The notes: generated by a model from the letters alone, not told the origin. 64,000 bases of DNA from Sorex araneus (GCF_027595985.1 NC_073307.1:45486594-45550593); one strand, 5' to 3'; counted from the first letter of the stretch, positions 32,922 to 45,887 are shown. Numbers and translations: made by a program.

Positions 32922-35197
32922 TTTATTTTAAAATTAATTAATTTATTTTTAATTAGTGAATCACCATGAGGGTACAGTTACAGATTTATACATTTTTGTG
33001 CTCATGTTTCCCCCATACAAAGTTTGAGAACCCATCCCTTCACCAGTGCCCATTCTCCACCACTGGTAAACCCAACATCCCTTCTACCCTCCCCAATCCC
33101 ATCTCCCCCCACCCCACCCTGCCACTGTGACAGGGCATTTCCTTTTGTTCTCTCTCTCTAATTAGGTGTTGTGGTTCACAATAGAGGTGTTGAGTGGCCA
33201 CTGTGTTCAGTCTCTAGACCACATTCAGCCTGTATCACCCTTCCCCCGCATGGCCTTCCACCGCATTATACTTGGTGATCCCTTCTCTGTGTTGCCCTCT
33301 CCCCAGAATGTGAGGCCAGCTTCCAAGCCATGGAGTCAACCTTCTAGTACTTATTTCTACTATTCTTCTATTCTTGGGTGTTAGTCTCCTACTCTGTTAT
33401 TCTATATTCCACAGATGAGTGCAATCTTTCTATGTCTGTCTTTCGCTTTCTGACTCATTTCACTTAGCATGATACTTTCCATGCTGATCCACTTATATGC
33501 AAAATTCATGACCTCCTTTTTTCTAACAGCTGCATAGTATTCCATTGTATAGATGTACCAAAGTTTCTTCAACCAGTCATCTGTTCTAGGGCACTCGGGT
33601 TTTTTCCAGATTATGGCTATTATAAACAGTGCTGCAATGAACATATAAGTGCAGATGTCATTTCGACTATACTTTTTAGCTTCTCTGGGATATATTCCCA
33701 GCAGTGGTATTGCTGGGTCAAATGGGGTATAACTATTAGACAAGAAAAAGAGATTAAGGGCATCCAGATAGGGAAGGAAAAAATCAAACTCCCACTATTT
33801 GCAGAGGATATGATACTATATCTAGAGAAGCCTAAAGCCTCTACTAAGAAACTCTTAGAAACAATAGACTTATACAGTAAAGTTGCATTCTACAAAATCA
33901 ATACCCAAAAATCCATGGCCTTCCTATACACAAACAATGAGGCAGAGGAAAGGGACATGAAAAAAGCAATCCCATTCACAATCGTGCCCCAGAAAATCAA
34001 GTAACTCGGAATCAGCTTAACCAAGGAAGTAAAAGACCTCTACAAAGAAAACTACAAAACGCTACGCCATGAAATAAAAGAGGACATGAGGAAATGGAAA
34101 CATATACCCTGCTCGTGGATAGGGAGAATCAATGTTGTCAAAATGGCAATACTCCCCAAAGCATTATACAGATTCAACGCGATCCCTATAAGGATACCCA
34201 TGACATTCTTCAAAGAAACGGATCAAGCAATCCTAAAATTCATATGGAACAACAAACGCCCACAGATAGCTAAAACAATTCTTGGGAAAAAGACGATGGG
34301 AGGCATCACCCTTCCCAACCTCAAACTTTATTACAAAGCAGTAATAATTAAAACAGCATGGTACTGGAACAAAGGCAGAGCCGCAGACCAATGGAACAGG
34401 GTGGAATATCCCTACACACAACCCCAAATGTATGATCATCTAATCTTTGATAAGGGAGCAAGAGATGTGAAGTGGAGCAAGGAAAGCCTCTTCAACAAAT
34501 GGTGCTGGCACAACTGGACAACCACATGCAAAAGAATGGGCTTAGACCTCGACCTGACACCATGCACAAAAGTCAGATCAAAATGGATCAAAGACCTCAA
34601 CATCAGACCACAAACCATAAGATTCATTGAAGACAAGGTCGGCAAAACCCTCCACGATATTGGAGATAAATGTATCTTCAAAGATGACATGGAACTAAGC
34701 AATCTAGTAGAAACAGAGATCAACAGATGGGACTACATTAAACTAAAAAGCTTCTGCACTGCAAAAGATACAGTGACCAGAATACAAAGACTATCTACAG
34801 AATGAGAAAGGATATTTACACAATACCCATCAGATAAGGGGTTGATATCAATGGTATATAAAGCACTGGTTGAACTCTACAAGAAGAAAACATCCAACCC
34901 CATCAGAAAATGGGGTGAAGAAATGAACAGAAACTTTACCAAGGAAGAGATACAAATGGCCAAAAGGCACATGAAAAAGTGCTCTACATCACTAATCATC
35001 AGGGAGATGCAGATCAAAACAACCATGAGATACCACCTCACACCACAGAGACTAGCACACATCCAAAAGAACAAAAGCAACTGCTGTTGGAGAGGATGTG
35101 GGGAGAAAGGGGCCCTTCTACACTGCTGGTGGGAATGCCGACTGGTTCAGCCCTTCTGGAAAACAATATGGACGATTCTCAAAAAATTAGATATTGA
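32922..35197 (-). mobile_element. Twin-primed L1, 3' part minus and 5' part plus
   Basis: Left part (32922 to about 33727): L1 3' end, 3'UTR and ORF2 C-terminus on the minus strand. Right part (33728-35197): ORF2 from the RT to the C-terminal domain on the plus strand. On the reference copy the plus part ends at about 14499 and the minus part begins at about 14503, so hardly a base is lost. A 17-bp TSD GTTCCTTTCTTTTTTTC (32905-32921) and GCTCCTTTCTTTTTTTC (35198-35214) differ at one base. Total about 2.3 kb. Confidence 0.93.
33728..35197 (+). pseudogene. L1 ORF2 fragment in the inverted part
   Basis: Frames at 33810-34004, 34086-34805 and 34842-35197 are consecutive pieces of one ORF2, broken by single stops (TAA near 34003, TGA at 34804). 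The RT motif FADD reads FAED here because GAC became GAG/GAT around 33803-33811, so the catalytic site is damaged. At 34576 this copy keeps the A that the 12.3-kb copy has lost. Coding text is otherwise very close to that copy. Confidence 0.85.
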
Positions 35198-35214
35198 GCT
35201 CCTTTCTTTTTTTC

Positions 35215-36010
35215 AATCGAATCACTGTGAGATACAGTTACAGAGCTTTCCCGATCAGGTTTCAGTCATACAACGTTTGAATTCTAACACCCATGCCTCC
35301 ACCAGTGTACGTTTCCCTTCATCAATCTTTTCCCTTATCCCACCTACCATTTGCCTCTCTCTGTCTCTGTCTCTGTCTGTCTCTGTCTGTCTCTCTGTAT
35401 TTGTCTCTGTCTCTGTGTCTGTCTGTCTCTCTCTCTATTTTGGTATTGTGGTTTGCAATACAGATTCTGAGAGGCCATCACGTTTGGTTCTTTACCCACT
35501 TTTAACACACATCTCCTATCTAGAGCGATCCCAGCCAACCATGACATCATAATGTCCCTTCTCCATCCCAACTGCCCCCTTCCCAGCCCTTGAAGCTGAC
35601 TGCAAACCATGGACCATTTGTTCTGGCCTTTGTTTCTACTTTCCTTGGGTGTTAGTCTTCTACTATCTTATTTTTTTCTATTCCATAAATGAATGCAGTC
35701 ATTCTGTCTCTCCTTCTGATTTTTTTCACTCAGCATGATACTCTCCATGTCCATCTATTGATACGTGAATTTCAAGACTTCATTGTTCTCTAACAGCTGT
35801 AAGCTGTATAGCATTCCATTGTGTAAATGTACTATAGTCTCTTTAACCAGTTGTCTGTTTTAAGGCACTCAGGTTGTTTCCGGATTCCGGCTTTTGTGAA
35901 CAGTGCTGCAGTGAACATACAAGTGCAGATGTTATTTCTGCTGTGTGTTTTTGCGCCTAATGGGTATATTCCCAGAGGTGGTATTGCTCGATCATATGGA
36001 CAAGATAAAC
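35215..36010 (-). mobile_element. Older L1 3' end, minus strand
   Basis: From CAATCGAATCACTGTGAGAT through CCTCCACCAGTGTACGTTTC, a CT/CTGT-rich tract (35355-35440), and TTCCATTGTGTAAATGTACT, to the ORF2 end near GGTGGTATTGCTCGATCATA. A different, older subfamily from the L1 inserted at its left edge. Confidence 0.85.
35355..35440 (+). repeat. (TCTG/TCTC)n low-complexity tract
   Basis: Alternating CTCTGT and CTGTCT units in the 3'UTR of the older L1. They produce misleading open frames. Confidence 0.85.
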
Positions 36011-36165
36011 TTCTCAGCACTTGGCATTAAGTATGGTATTCAGATATGTCAATTACTATAATATTGTACTGATTAATGCAGAAACTTAAGCAGTATCTAT
36101 AATATATTTTCTAACATGAAGGTAATATTCCCTTTCTTAGGATAAAGTACACTTGTACTCAGAAT

Positions 36166-36337
36166 TTTTTGTTTTGTTTTGTTTGGAGGCCTCACCTAGC
36201 AATGCTCAAGGGTTGCTCCTGGCTCTGTGCTCAGGAATAACTCCTGGCAGTGTCCAGGAGTAGGTCCTGGGGATAGGACCTGGGTGGCCCATGTAGAAGG
36301 AAATTGCCCTACCTGCTGTACTATCTCTCTGGCCCTG
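36166..36337 (-). mobile_element. Old SINE-A, minus strand
   Basis: GAGGCCTCACCTAGCAATGC, CTCAGGAATAACTCCTGGCA, CTGTACTATCTCTCTGGCCC. Diverged, from an early subfamily. Confidence 0.8.
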
Positions 36338-37907
36338 ACCTATTAAGATTTTTTTCCCCCTAATTTTTTCTTAACTCTTTCCACTCTTAATAAATTTTAC
36401 ATTTGTAGGATTTTTCTATTTCATGTACATTTAAAAATGTATTGACTCAGAATTAATCATTATATTATTTTTTAAATTTATATATCCATAAAATACATAT
36501 TTTCTGAAAAAAATGATGTATCCAGAAAAAGTATGGTTGGCAGTAATGTAAATCCAGGTATCTCACTAAAAAGGATTTTTAAATTATATAAAAAATAACT
36601 GTGGGTCACAAAAATAAAAAATGACAAAACTGGAACTCAAAATTATATGTGCCTTAGTTTAGGATCTAATTTTTGAAGTATAAACAATACTCCCAACATG
36701 AACTATCACATGAATGATTAGATTTGGAAATTTGCAAAGAGAAGAAATAGAAGTATAAGAGAATGTGGTATTAAAGGTAAGATACTCCCTGGCATGTTTG
36801 AACATTGAATTTAGTTTGGAATAGAAACCAAGCCCAGAAGGGGAACAGATAATAGAAAGAGGTTAAGGAAAATGAGTATGATTAATGTTGGAAGCAGGCT
36901 GAGTAGGAAAGATAGAAATAGGTGATTCAGAAAGGACACATTAAATTTTGCATCTGGAGGTGGAACATTTCCATATAGTGATGAGGGCAAGGGTGTGATT
37001 ATGTCTAAAGGTTGCTAGGTAGAAAGTCCCAACAAAGAAGCCAATAGGATAACTAAAATAAGATTACCCATAAATTTTGAATAAAACTGTTCAGGACAAG
37101 CAATCTCACTGCCTCATAAAAATCAGAAGGTTTTACTATATTTATGCAATTTCCAATATTATATAGATTATTTTTATTTAAGGATCCAAAATGTGCATAC
37201 AAATGAAGTTTTAGAATAGTTTTAGAAATTTTTTCTTCCAAACATAGTTAAACAATATGGTTAGGGTAAATTTTCAATAACTTGGAAGTCTTTACCATAT
37301 TGAATAACCCATTCATTATGATTTCAGTTTAATGACATTGCTTTCTTTGAAATTATTCTCATTACCTTTTTGTTTACAAATGTGCTACCCTAATTAAAAA
37401 TAAGTTAAACGATTGGGGCCCACACACATGGCCATGTTTCTCAGGCATAATGCCAATATGTGCCAGAATCCTCAGATTTTGAAGAACCCTTTTCTTTCTT
37501 TGATGATCATCTCAATTGAACTTCCTATTTGAGATTTTGATTGACTCATGCCTCCTCTGTACTCATCTCAGGAAACTGTCGCCCACATTACACCTGAGAG
37601 TCCCAGCTGCTTTCTTCCCACTCGTTTTTGGAAGGCTCCATAAATAACTCCTGTCATCTCGCCTTTCTGTTTTCTTCCTGATACAAGTAAAATTCATCAA
37701 ATAAAAACAAATAGATACGTGCTGGGTTTCAAAATAATTCCAGAAATACTTGTTTTTCACTTCTTTAACAGTGTGAAAAATCTAGAATGTTTCAGTTTAT
37801 TGGAAGATGAGAGAGAGATTGAATGACTTTCCCAAGATCATCACTTCCAGTCAATAGAGATGACCCAATATGAGAATTAGGATTTCTGAAATCAATTCTC
37901 ATTGCCA
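36338..37907. other. AT-rich unique DNA, no feature seen
   Basis: About 1.6 kb without recognised elements or ORFs. Confidence 0.4.
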
Positions 37908-37925
37908 AGACCTGTATACTTTTAT

Positions 37926-38118
37926 TTTTTATTTTTGTTTTTATTTTTTTTTTGGTTTTTTGAGTCACACCAGGCGATGCACAGGAGTTACTCCTGGCTC
38001 TGCACTTAGGAATTACTACTGGCAGTGCTCAGGTGACCACATGGGATGCTGGGAATCGAACCCTCATCAGCCGTATGCAAGGCAAACGCCCTACCTGCTA
38101 TACTATTGCTCTAACCCC
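37926..38118 (-). mobile_element. SINE-A, minus strand
   Basis: Poly(T), TTGAGTCACACCAGGCGATG, GGGAATCGAACCC, ending TATTGCTCTAACCCC. An 18-bp TSD AGACCTGTATACTTTTAT (37908-37925) and AGACCTATATGCTTTTAT (38119-38136) has two mismatches. Confidence 0.92.
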
Positions 38119-38254
38119 AGACCTATATGCTTTTATAAAAATGTGGAGTCTTTGAATTGGAAGAAAAAAAGGTTTTAGGTATCATCAATTGCAACCTTCC
38201 ATTTATTGCTAATATCCCATTCTCAGTATCTTTTGTTTGGAAGGTGAGTAGTTG

Positions 38255-38420
38255 AGGTGATTGAGCCACAGCCGGCTATACTCAGGGCTTCCTTGTGGCT
38301 TTGTGGTCAGACACTACTCTTGATATTACTCATGAGATCATACGGGGTGCCTTGAATCCAAGCCCGATCAACTCCAAGCAAGGCAGGGATTTACCCTGTA
38401 CTATCTCTCTGGCCTCACAC
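38255..38420 (-). repeat. Old SINE-A-type remnant, minus strand
   Basis: GAGCCACAGCCGGCTATACT, CATACGGGGTGCCTTGAATC and CTGTACTATCTCTCTGGCCT follow the SINE-A order with heavy divergence. Confidence 0.65.
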
Positions 38421-39489
38421 TATCCATATCTTTGAAAAGGTGGGCCAAAAGTATTTGTGACATTATCTCCTGAGACATATTAGTCTGCCTTGGAGTATCT
38501 GCTTTTGCTTGATAATAGTCTAAAATTGGCCTTCTTATCGTTTCTACAGAGGTTCCAGTTCACTGTCTGTAGCCAATAGAGACCAAAGGAATCAGCAGCT
38601 ACCACCCTACACAACTTAGCGGTATTTCAAACAATTCCTTCCTGTGGACAATAGCTTTTTTTTTCTTTTCTCTATTACACTACCAAACACAATTTCCAGA
38701 TATTTTTGCAAAAATTATACCCTTCAGAGCTGTCTTATTTTGTTATCCATTTTACAAAGCATGGAATTCACAGTTTTTAGCACAACACTATAGATGTTTC
38801 CAGTTAAGTGGATTAGAGCAGGTTTCCTCAACCATATCTCATCATGGTTCCTTTCAGACTTGTTTCCTTACTATGACCCTCCTTCATACCAGTTATCCTA
38901 CTCTGTAGTGCCTATTTATGTGATTTTTTTTTAGCTCCTCAGAGCATCCTGGGACCTGGAGGAAGCCACCATCACACAGTTGAGTAATGCAGAAATAAAG
39001 CACAATGAAGCTATAATACCATGAAGAATGTAAATTTCATGCTAACTTTTTTGAGGTAGAAACTGATGATTCACTGAACATAGAATCCATTAGAAATTTG
39101 CATGACAGTTTCTTTTACTCTACAGTAATCATATCTATAAATCTATGGATCTGATAGGGTTCAGAAAGAAAGTAGTGAACTAGGGCAATGCCAATTTTGA
39201 GGTTTAAGAATTTGATCTTTTTTTACTTTAACATAAACTCTAGTAGTTGTAGGCACTGTATTCATTATTATACAGTGAATTCTATTTTGCAAATTTGATT
39301 ATAAAATTAACTTGTTCACACTTTTCCAACGTTTACTTTTACTTTAAATTAAAACTGAAATTTTCATGCTTTGAAAAAAAACCCTATACTTTCTATTGTC
39401 ATCCACCATAACAGTTATCCTTGATTTAGCTAATTGAAGTCATCCTCTTTAATGTTAGAAGCTACTTATCATCATTAATGTTGATTTTT
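38421..39489. other. Unique DNA, no feature seen
   Basis: No repeats or coding signals recognised. Confidence 0.4.
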
Positions 39490-40450
39490 AAAAATTCTTT
39501 ATTGCTTTGTTACATATGTAAAATGCACATTAATCAAACTGAACATTTGCAGTTTATCAATTTGATTGAGTTTTGATGTTTAAGCAGTACCTCTTCTTGA
39601 CAAAGGATATTCAGTATCTTGGCTTATAATAGAATATTATAAAATATCTGTACTCAGCAAACCCATTCAAATTTATGAACCACAAATGATCAACTTGATT
39701 AATAATTTATTTTACCTAATTTTAACTTAAATATAAATGGAATCTATAGCATATTTATTTTTGGTGCCTGGCTTCCCTTTTGTGGGGGGTACTTTCTCAT
39801 GCTTGGTAATCTCAACCTATGGTTATTAGGCTTGGAGAGCCATATTCAATGATAGTGGGTTTAATGGCTCACTGTATGGGTCTGTTAGTATTGGGGGCCA
39901 CTGGGACTACTCCTGGTAGTGCAAAGAGGAAAGGGGATCAAATTGAGTTCTCACACATTGATGTACTCTTGGAGCTATCTTCTTTGTCCTGATCTTTCTC
40001 TCAATATGTTTTTGAAGTCCATTTGTATGTGTGTTTTATGAATCGCTGAGTTGTAAAACATATATTTATACTGCAGTTTATTGCTCATGAATTTTTCTGA
40101 TTTAGGTTGTTTTTTTAAAATTTAATTTATTTTTTTTAAACAAAGCTGCTAGTGTAGTTTACAGAACTTACCTTCCAGTGGAAATAATCGTCTCGCTTGG
40201 AAATTTTATGGATGGGTCATAGGATACGCATATGTTGACTTAAGGTGGTATTATGAAATAGTTTTCCCAAAGTGGTTGAGCCAATTTGTACTCCCACCCG
40301 GAATGTAGGAGAGTTCAAGTTGCTCAATTTACTCCCCAACATTTGACTTCCCATATTAATTTTAGCTCATCTTGTGGGTGTACGGTGACACTTGGTCTTA
40401 ATTTGCACTTATCTGGTTACTTACAATGCTTCCCACCTTTTGAAATGAGT
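39490..40450 (-). mobile_element. Ancient L1 (L1M-type) 3' part, minus strand
   Basis: TTCTTTATTGCTTTGTTACA, TTTTCCCAAAGTGGTTGAGC and TTTGTACTCCCACCCGGAAT resemble the old mammalian L1 3' half (usual text ttttccaaagtggctgcacc and cattcccaccagcagtg). Much decayed. About 39885-40000 looks like a later SINE remnant inside it. Confidence 0.6.
39885..40000 (-). repeat. Possible old SINE remnant
   Basis: TTGGGGGCCACTGGGACTAC with CTCCTGG, later GGAGCTATCTTCTTTGTCC. Weak. Confidence 0.3.
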
Positions 40451-41249
40451 TAGTCTTTCGTCCATTTAATTAAATTGTTTTATTTATCAATTTAATTTAT
40501 CATGATATCTATTGCTGATTTCACTATTGTTTTTCATTTTTCTATTCTAATTTTATATTGATAAATATTGTACTATAGTTCTAAGTCTCCCTCATTTGGT
40601 TAATTAGCAGTTTAATTACTGATCTATTTGGCCCATGATCATGGAATATTTCTTCACTTATTTTGTCTTAAACTTCTCTTAGCAATAGTTTGTAGATTTT
40701 AATATGGAGATTTTGAAGAATTTTAAATCTTATTTCTAAAATAATTTTTTAAAAGATAACTATTAAAATGGTTTATATCATCTTGTTTCTAAGTATTCAT
40801 TATAGAAGTATAATGTATTCATTATAGAAATTACAAATACAAAAATACAAAGTATTCATTATAGAAATTCTTTTGTATACTGACCTTAGTAAAATGAGTT
40901 TGACTTTGATTTGTTTTACTAATGTTCCAGTTGTTTATTTGATGTCTACTATTTAGAATCATGTTTTGAAAGACAGATTTGGAATCTCTTCCTGGCATTG
41001 TAACCTTTTAGTGTCTCTTAATATATTATGCTGGCAGATATTAATTGATGAATAAAAGTTACTCTTTTATTGATACTCTTTAATTATTTCTAATAAAGGA
41101 GGCAAATGCTAAAATTTCAGTATTCACCATGACATTATCTTTATTTTTTGTACATATACTATTTTTCAGAATTTTGAAAAATTCCTTAAAGTTGTCTTTC
41201 AGTTTTATAATTCTTCATCTTACTGTATTTCCCATTTTTCCCATTTTCT
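40451..41249. other. AT-rich DNA with a small tandem repeat
   Basis: Near 40793-40868 the unit GTATTCATTATAGAA occurs three times with spacers. Otherwise nothing recognised. Confidence 0.4.
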
Positions 41250-41260
41250 AATTTTCATAT

Positions 41261-42089
41261 CATCATCATTGTCATCATCATCATCATCATTATCCCATTG
41301 ATCATCAAATTTCTCGAGCAGTCTCAGTAAGGTCTCCTTTTGTTCTAGCCCTGAGATTTTAGAAGCCTCTCTTTACACGTCCTGTCCTTCCCAATGATGC
41401 CGCATTGGAGGCTCTTTCAGAGTCAGTGGAATGAGACCCAGCATTGTTACTGGTTTTGGCATATGAATACACCATGGGGAGTTTTCGAGGCTCTCCTATG
41501 TGGGCAGAAAACTCTTGGTAGCTTGCCAGTTTCTCCCAGAGGGAGAAGTAGGCTATAAAATGTGGCTTCCGGGAGCTTGATTTTATAGTCTCTGGATGTT
41601 GGGCATTGGTGGGATTACACAGGCCGGGGGAGTCCCTGGGTGTGACCGTCTAGCTACTGGAAAATGGGGAATCTGGGTGGAAGAGGCCCAGTCCCGACCC
41701 TAGCAGGCTTGGAGGTCTCAGCCTCGGGTCCCACACACCTGGGTTCCGCTGCCGGTACCTTCATGCATGAGGCTTGTCCGAACCTGTGGAGAGGGTCCTT
41801 GAGCATGGCCAGGCTCCGGAGATCTTCAGCTGCGAGAGCTCTGCTCGGGGCGGGGAGGGAAGCTGGAATCCACTCCCTTCGAGGGGCCCCGGGAAAGACA
41901 GCCAGGAGCCGGGGTAAGAGACTCTGCATCGCTCTCTGCCGGAAGCTTGGTTTTTAGGCTCTGGATGTTGGCTGTTGGTGGGATTATACGGTGTCGGGGG
42001 CAGTCCCTGGGTGTGACTGCCTAGCTACTGGAAAATGGGAAATCTGGGCTGAAGAGGCTCAGTCCCTATCCGATTCTTGCTCGGATCAG
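41261..42089 (-). mobile_element. Family C with 1.4 monomers, minus strand
   Basis: An exact 11-bp TSD AATTTTCATAT lies at 41250-41260 and 42090-42100. The tail is (ATC)n (41261-41293, imperfect); then CTCGAGCAGTCTCAGTAAGG and the shared middle; monomer starts at about 41569 (CCGGGAGCTTGATTTTATAG) and 41939 (CCGGAAGCTTGGTTTTTAGG) give a 370-bp period. The second monomer is cut after about 150 bp. GC-rich compared with its flanks. Confidence 0.9.
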
Positions 42090-42100
42090 AATTTTCATAT

Positions 42101-42705
42101 ACCATCATTTAAGAATTTCCATTTGATTAATTTAAAAGCATTAATTTTATTTGGTGAAATTATTAATGATTTCTTCTGTTTGTCCTTGCTCTTCCTACTT
42201 TAAATATATTAATAACAGCTAATAAAATATGTCTTTTAATTGAATTATTTGGATAATTTTGTCTATTTCTTTTGCATATTTTCCCTCTTAATCATGGATT
42301 ATATGTTCTTACCATTTGGTGGTCTAATATTTTTATGATCTTCTGAATAATACATAATGTGATCATATAAACTTCATCAAAAACAATGCTATATTCTACC
42401 AAAGCTGTTCAAATCTTGCACTGCACTTTTTTTTTTTAATCTATTAGACAAAACTCGAATTTTGTCAATCTAAACTGGGATTTTGTTGTTTAGGATGAAG
42501 CAATTTCAGTAAAACACCACCTATATATTCTATCATGGCCTTTCTGAACATTTAATGGAACAACTGGTTTGTGTAAGTTTTGGAATACCTATGGGAATCA
42601 AATTTTGAACCATCGAAAATTACTAGTCATCAAAAGTTACTAATCACCAAAAATTACTAATTTTCTTTGTGGTCAAAGAAAACCCTTTTGCTTAATTAAA
42701 ATCTT
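42101..42705. other. AT-rich DNA, no feature seen
   Basis: Two tandem copies of a motif like CATCGAAAATTACTAGT near 42612-42660. No known element. Confidence 0.35.
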
Positions 42706-42719
42706 AAAGAATTTGTTGA

Positions 42720-43143
42720 ATATGAGACTAACACCGAAGGATAGTAGAGACAAGGGCCAGGAAGATTCATCCACTGTTCGAAGCCTGCCTCACTTGCTGG
42801 GGGAGAAGGCAGCTTGGATAGAGAAGAATGGATCACTATGTCAATGATGGTTGGAGGGATCTCTTGGGATGGGAGATATGTGCTGAAAGTAGGTAACGGA
42901 CCAAACATGATTGCCTCTCATTATCTGTATTGCAAACCTTAGTGCCCCAAAGTAGAGAGAGAGTAAGAAGGAAATTGTCTACCATAGAGGCAGGGGTTGG
43001 GTAGGGTGGGAGTGGCAGGAGGAATACTGGGGACACTGGTGGTGGAAAGTGTACACTGGTGGAGGGATGGTGTTCAATCATTATATGACTGAAACTCAAT
43101 TGTGAAAGCTTTGTAACTATATCTTATGGTGGTTCAATAAAAA
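42720..43143 (+). mobile_element. Old L1 3' end (3'UTR only)
   Basis: From TATGAGACTAACACCGAAGG to ATATCTTATGGTGGTTCAAT and poly(A), corresponding to 14830-15290 of the young L1 but of an older subfamily. TSD AAAGAATTTGTTGA (42706-42719) and AAAGAATTTATTGA (43144-43157) with one mismatch. Confidence 0.88.
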
Positions 43144-43157
43144 AAAGAATTTATTGA

Positions 43158-43983
43158 GATAATATGATCTACTTTGGTGCATATTCCCTGAAACTTTGAA
43201 AGAAAATGTGAATCTGCTAAATATTACAAATTATATCAAGATTGATAAAATATCAATATACTCAAGGCCCTTCCTGACTTTAATTTGTTATCTATATCTA
43301 TTTCTAAGAAAATAATAAGCATTTACAAATCTCACTGGTATTTATATATTTCTTTTTATGTTGTAATTTTTTCTTCATGAATCTAACAATTTTTAGAAGT
43401 ATAAAAATTTAGCACTGTTTCCTTAATAGGAATCCTATCTTTTAATATAATATTCCTCATTATTTCTTATAATGTTATTGGGTCTAAGATTTACTTTGAG
43501 TTATAGTAATGTAACCACTGCACTTTTCTTTGAACATTTATATTATTTTCCTTTTAATCTATGTTTTTATAGATAATGTCGGTGTGCTATAAATACTATC
43601 CAGTTAAATCATAACTTTTTATTCTTTAACTAGCTCTGCCTTCTAATTATAGTAGCAAAATAAGCTGCATTTAATCAAAATATTGATGATTTTGAAATTA
43701 GCTATACCATACTATATATTTTATTATTTTTATCTTGTTTTTTTCTTTTATTTCCCTTGCCTTCTTTGAATTGAATATTTGTGATTCCACTTTACCATCG
43801 CTAATGCTGTTATACTCCTAAAACATGGTCAATTTTACTCTAGTATTTGCTATATACATTTTAACTTTTGCAATGTATAATTAAATATTATGTCTCTATT
43901 ATGCAATAATCTTACAATAGCACATAATCATTTATACTCTCCAATCATTTATAAAAACTTTGGCCAATTATTCATTTTTAATA
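43158..43983. other. AT-rich DNA, no feature seen
   Basis: No recognised repeat; short frames only. Confidence 0.35.
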
Positions 43984-43994
43984 AAGCTCCAAAT

Positions 43995-44596
43995 CACTGT
44001 ATCTTTGTTGTCCTGTTGTTCATTGATTTACTTGAGCGGGAGCCAGTAACATCTCCATTCATCCCTGTCACATTCAGGGTCAGGGGAATGAGGCCTATTA
44101 TTATTACTGGTTTGGGCATATCGAATATGCCATGGATAGCTTGCCAGGCTCTGCTGTACAAGATTCTGCATCACTCTTTTCCGGGAGCTTTGTTTTATAG
44201 TCTCTGGATTTTGGCCGTTGATGAGATTACATGGTAGTGGAGGGGGGGGAGGTTTGGAGGGGAGCAGTTTTTGTGTGTGTGTGACTCCCAAGTTACTGTA
44301 AAACTGGGGATCTGGGTGGAGGAGGCCCAGTCCCGATCTGAGCAGGCTTGAACTTCTCAGCCATAGGTCCCACATACCTGGGTTCCTCTACCGGTTCCTT
44401 CATGGCTTGTCCGAACCTATGGAGAGGGGCCTTGAGCATGGCTGTGGCTGGGTTCTGGAGGTTTTTGGCTGCTGGGACTCTGCTTAGGGCAGAGAAGGAG
44501 TCTCAACCCGTCCCCCACTCCAAGGAGGCCCCAGTGAAGATAGCCTGGCACAGGTCAGGAGATTCTGCCTAGTATATTTAAATTATTATTATTATT
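43995..44596 (-). mobile_element. Family C with internal deletions, minus strand
   Basis: An 11-bp TSD AAGCTCCAAAT lies at 43984-43994 and 44597-44607. Tail CACTGTATCTTTGTTGTCCT, CTTGAGCGGGAGCCAGTAAC; part of the 3' half is missing between the tail and CACATTCAGGGTCAGG, and the middle is joined to the monomer start near 44163. One monomer follows. The 5' end reaches TTTAAATTATTATTATTATT, a short AT-rich tract. Confidence 0.83.
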
Positions 44597-44607
44597 AAGC
44601 TCCAAAT

Positions 44608-45384
44608 ATATTTAAATTATTATGCTTCTAAAAATTCCAATTCTGTTATTTCCTTCCCTTCCCTTCTCTCGATGGTGTTGCCTGAATGATTTGGAATAAC
44701 ACATGCATTTGTTTATGGTGATGGCATATTTGACACTGGGCTTTCTCTAGAATTTACTGAGTTAATATTATCATAGATATGTTTGATCTCTCTCGAACAT
44801 ACAGATGGATTTCTATAACATGTGTTCAATTTTTAGCAAGCTTAACTCATTTTTGTACAAAACTATTACATTATAGGGTAATTTTTGTGTTTGTTTCTCT
44901 CACTTCACATACTGCCGTTAAGATTCATCCAAGATGCTCTCTTGCCTTAAAGTCAAAAGCTGTAGTTAAATAGATTGAGTTACCCTAAGAACTTTCTGAT
45001 TTCTGACCATAAGGGAGGCACACTTTCCACTTGTTTTGTAAGAGTTAAGTTCAGGAATTCTGACCTGCTTCTGTTACTATGATACCAGGGTAACAATACT
45101 GGGGAATGAAATTTTGAATGCAAAATCTAGTGAGAGCACTGACATCACAGCTGGGCTGGGAACTTTTTACGCACTTGTATTATGTAAGGCAGAACCATCT
45201 CAGGATGCCGTCACTGACTTAAGAGCTCTTATCATATCCGACATTTTTTCCTGTGCAACATATTTAGTTGAATTACCCATATTATAATTTTTAAATGTCT
45301 CTAATAGACAGGCTTAGATTAAAACTCTAGTGACAGACTCTCATTTTTTTTTATTTAGGGATGCTTTAGCTTTTGTTTCAAGAG
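44608..45384. other. Unique DNA, no feature seen
   Basis: Nothing recognised. Confidence 0.35.
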
Positions 45385-45590
45385 GCAGTTCTTGGTATTG
45401 GGGAAACTCATATTCAAATCCTGCTGCTTCCTTCTCCCTCTGTGATCTTGGGCAAGACTTGAAGTGTGTGAGTCTGTATTTCCTCATCCGAAAATAGAAA
45501 CAATAACAGTAACCTCCCAAGGTTGTTATGAAGAACTGAATGAGTGGATGCAAAGTGCTCACTACTCTGGAATACGGGTAGTAAATCACC
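45385..45590 (+). repeat. MIR
   Basis: CTCTGTGATCTTGGGCAAGA, GTATTTCCTCATCCGAAAAT and AACCTCCCAAGGTTGTTATG follow the MIR consensus order over about 200 bp. Confidence 0.85.
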
Positions 45591-45887
45591 AAAGTCAGCC
45601 ACTCCTATTAGTTCATATATTCTGGGACTAAGGTGGGTGTATTAAGTGAGTGGTGAACACCACAGAATTTTTAAGCAATCCTCTGAAGAGGAAAGCTTTC
45701 AACAGAGAATGGACAGTTAAATGAGCAGAAGATTAGTCTGAGGGATGAGAAACAAGTTCTAACAACATTTGAAGTTATGAAACATTCTGTGCTCTATCTT
45801 AGGATAACATTAAATGTCTTTGCAACAAGCAACATTATTTAAGGCTATAGACCATGTATTTTTTTCGCTCTAATTGCATTTATTAGA

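Noticed and set aside
35293..35552. Ser/Leu-rich repeat protein in the CTGT tract
   Set aside because: Low-complexity 3'UTR of an old L1; all frames are open for compositional reasons.
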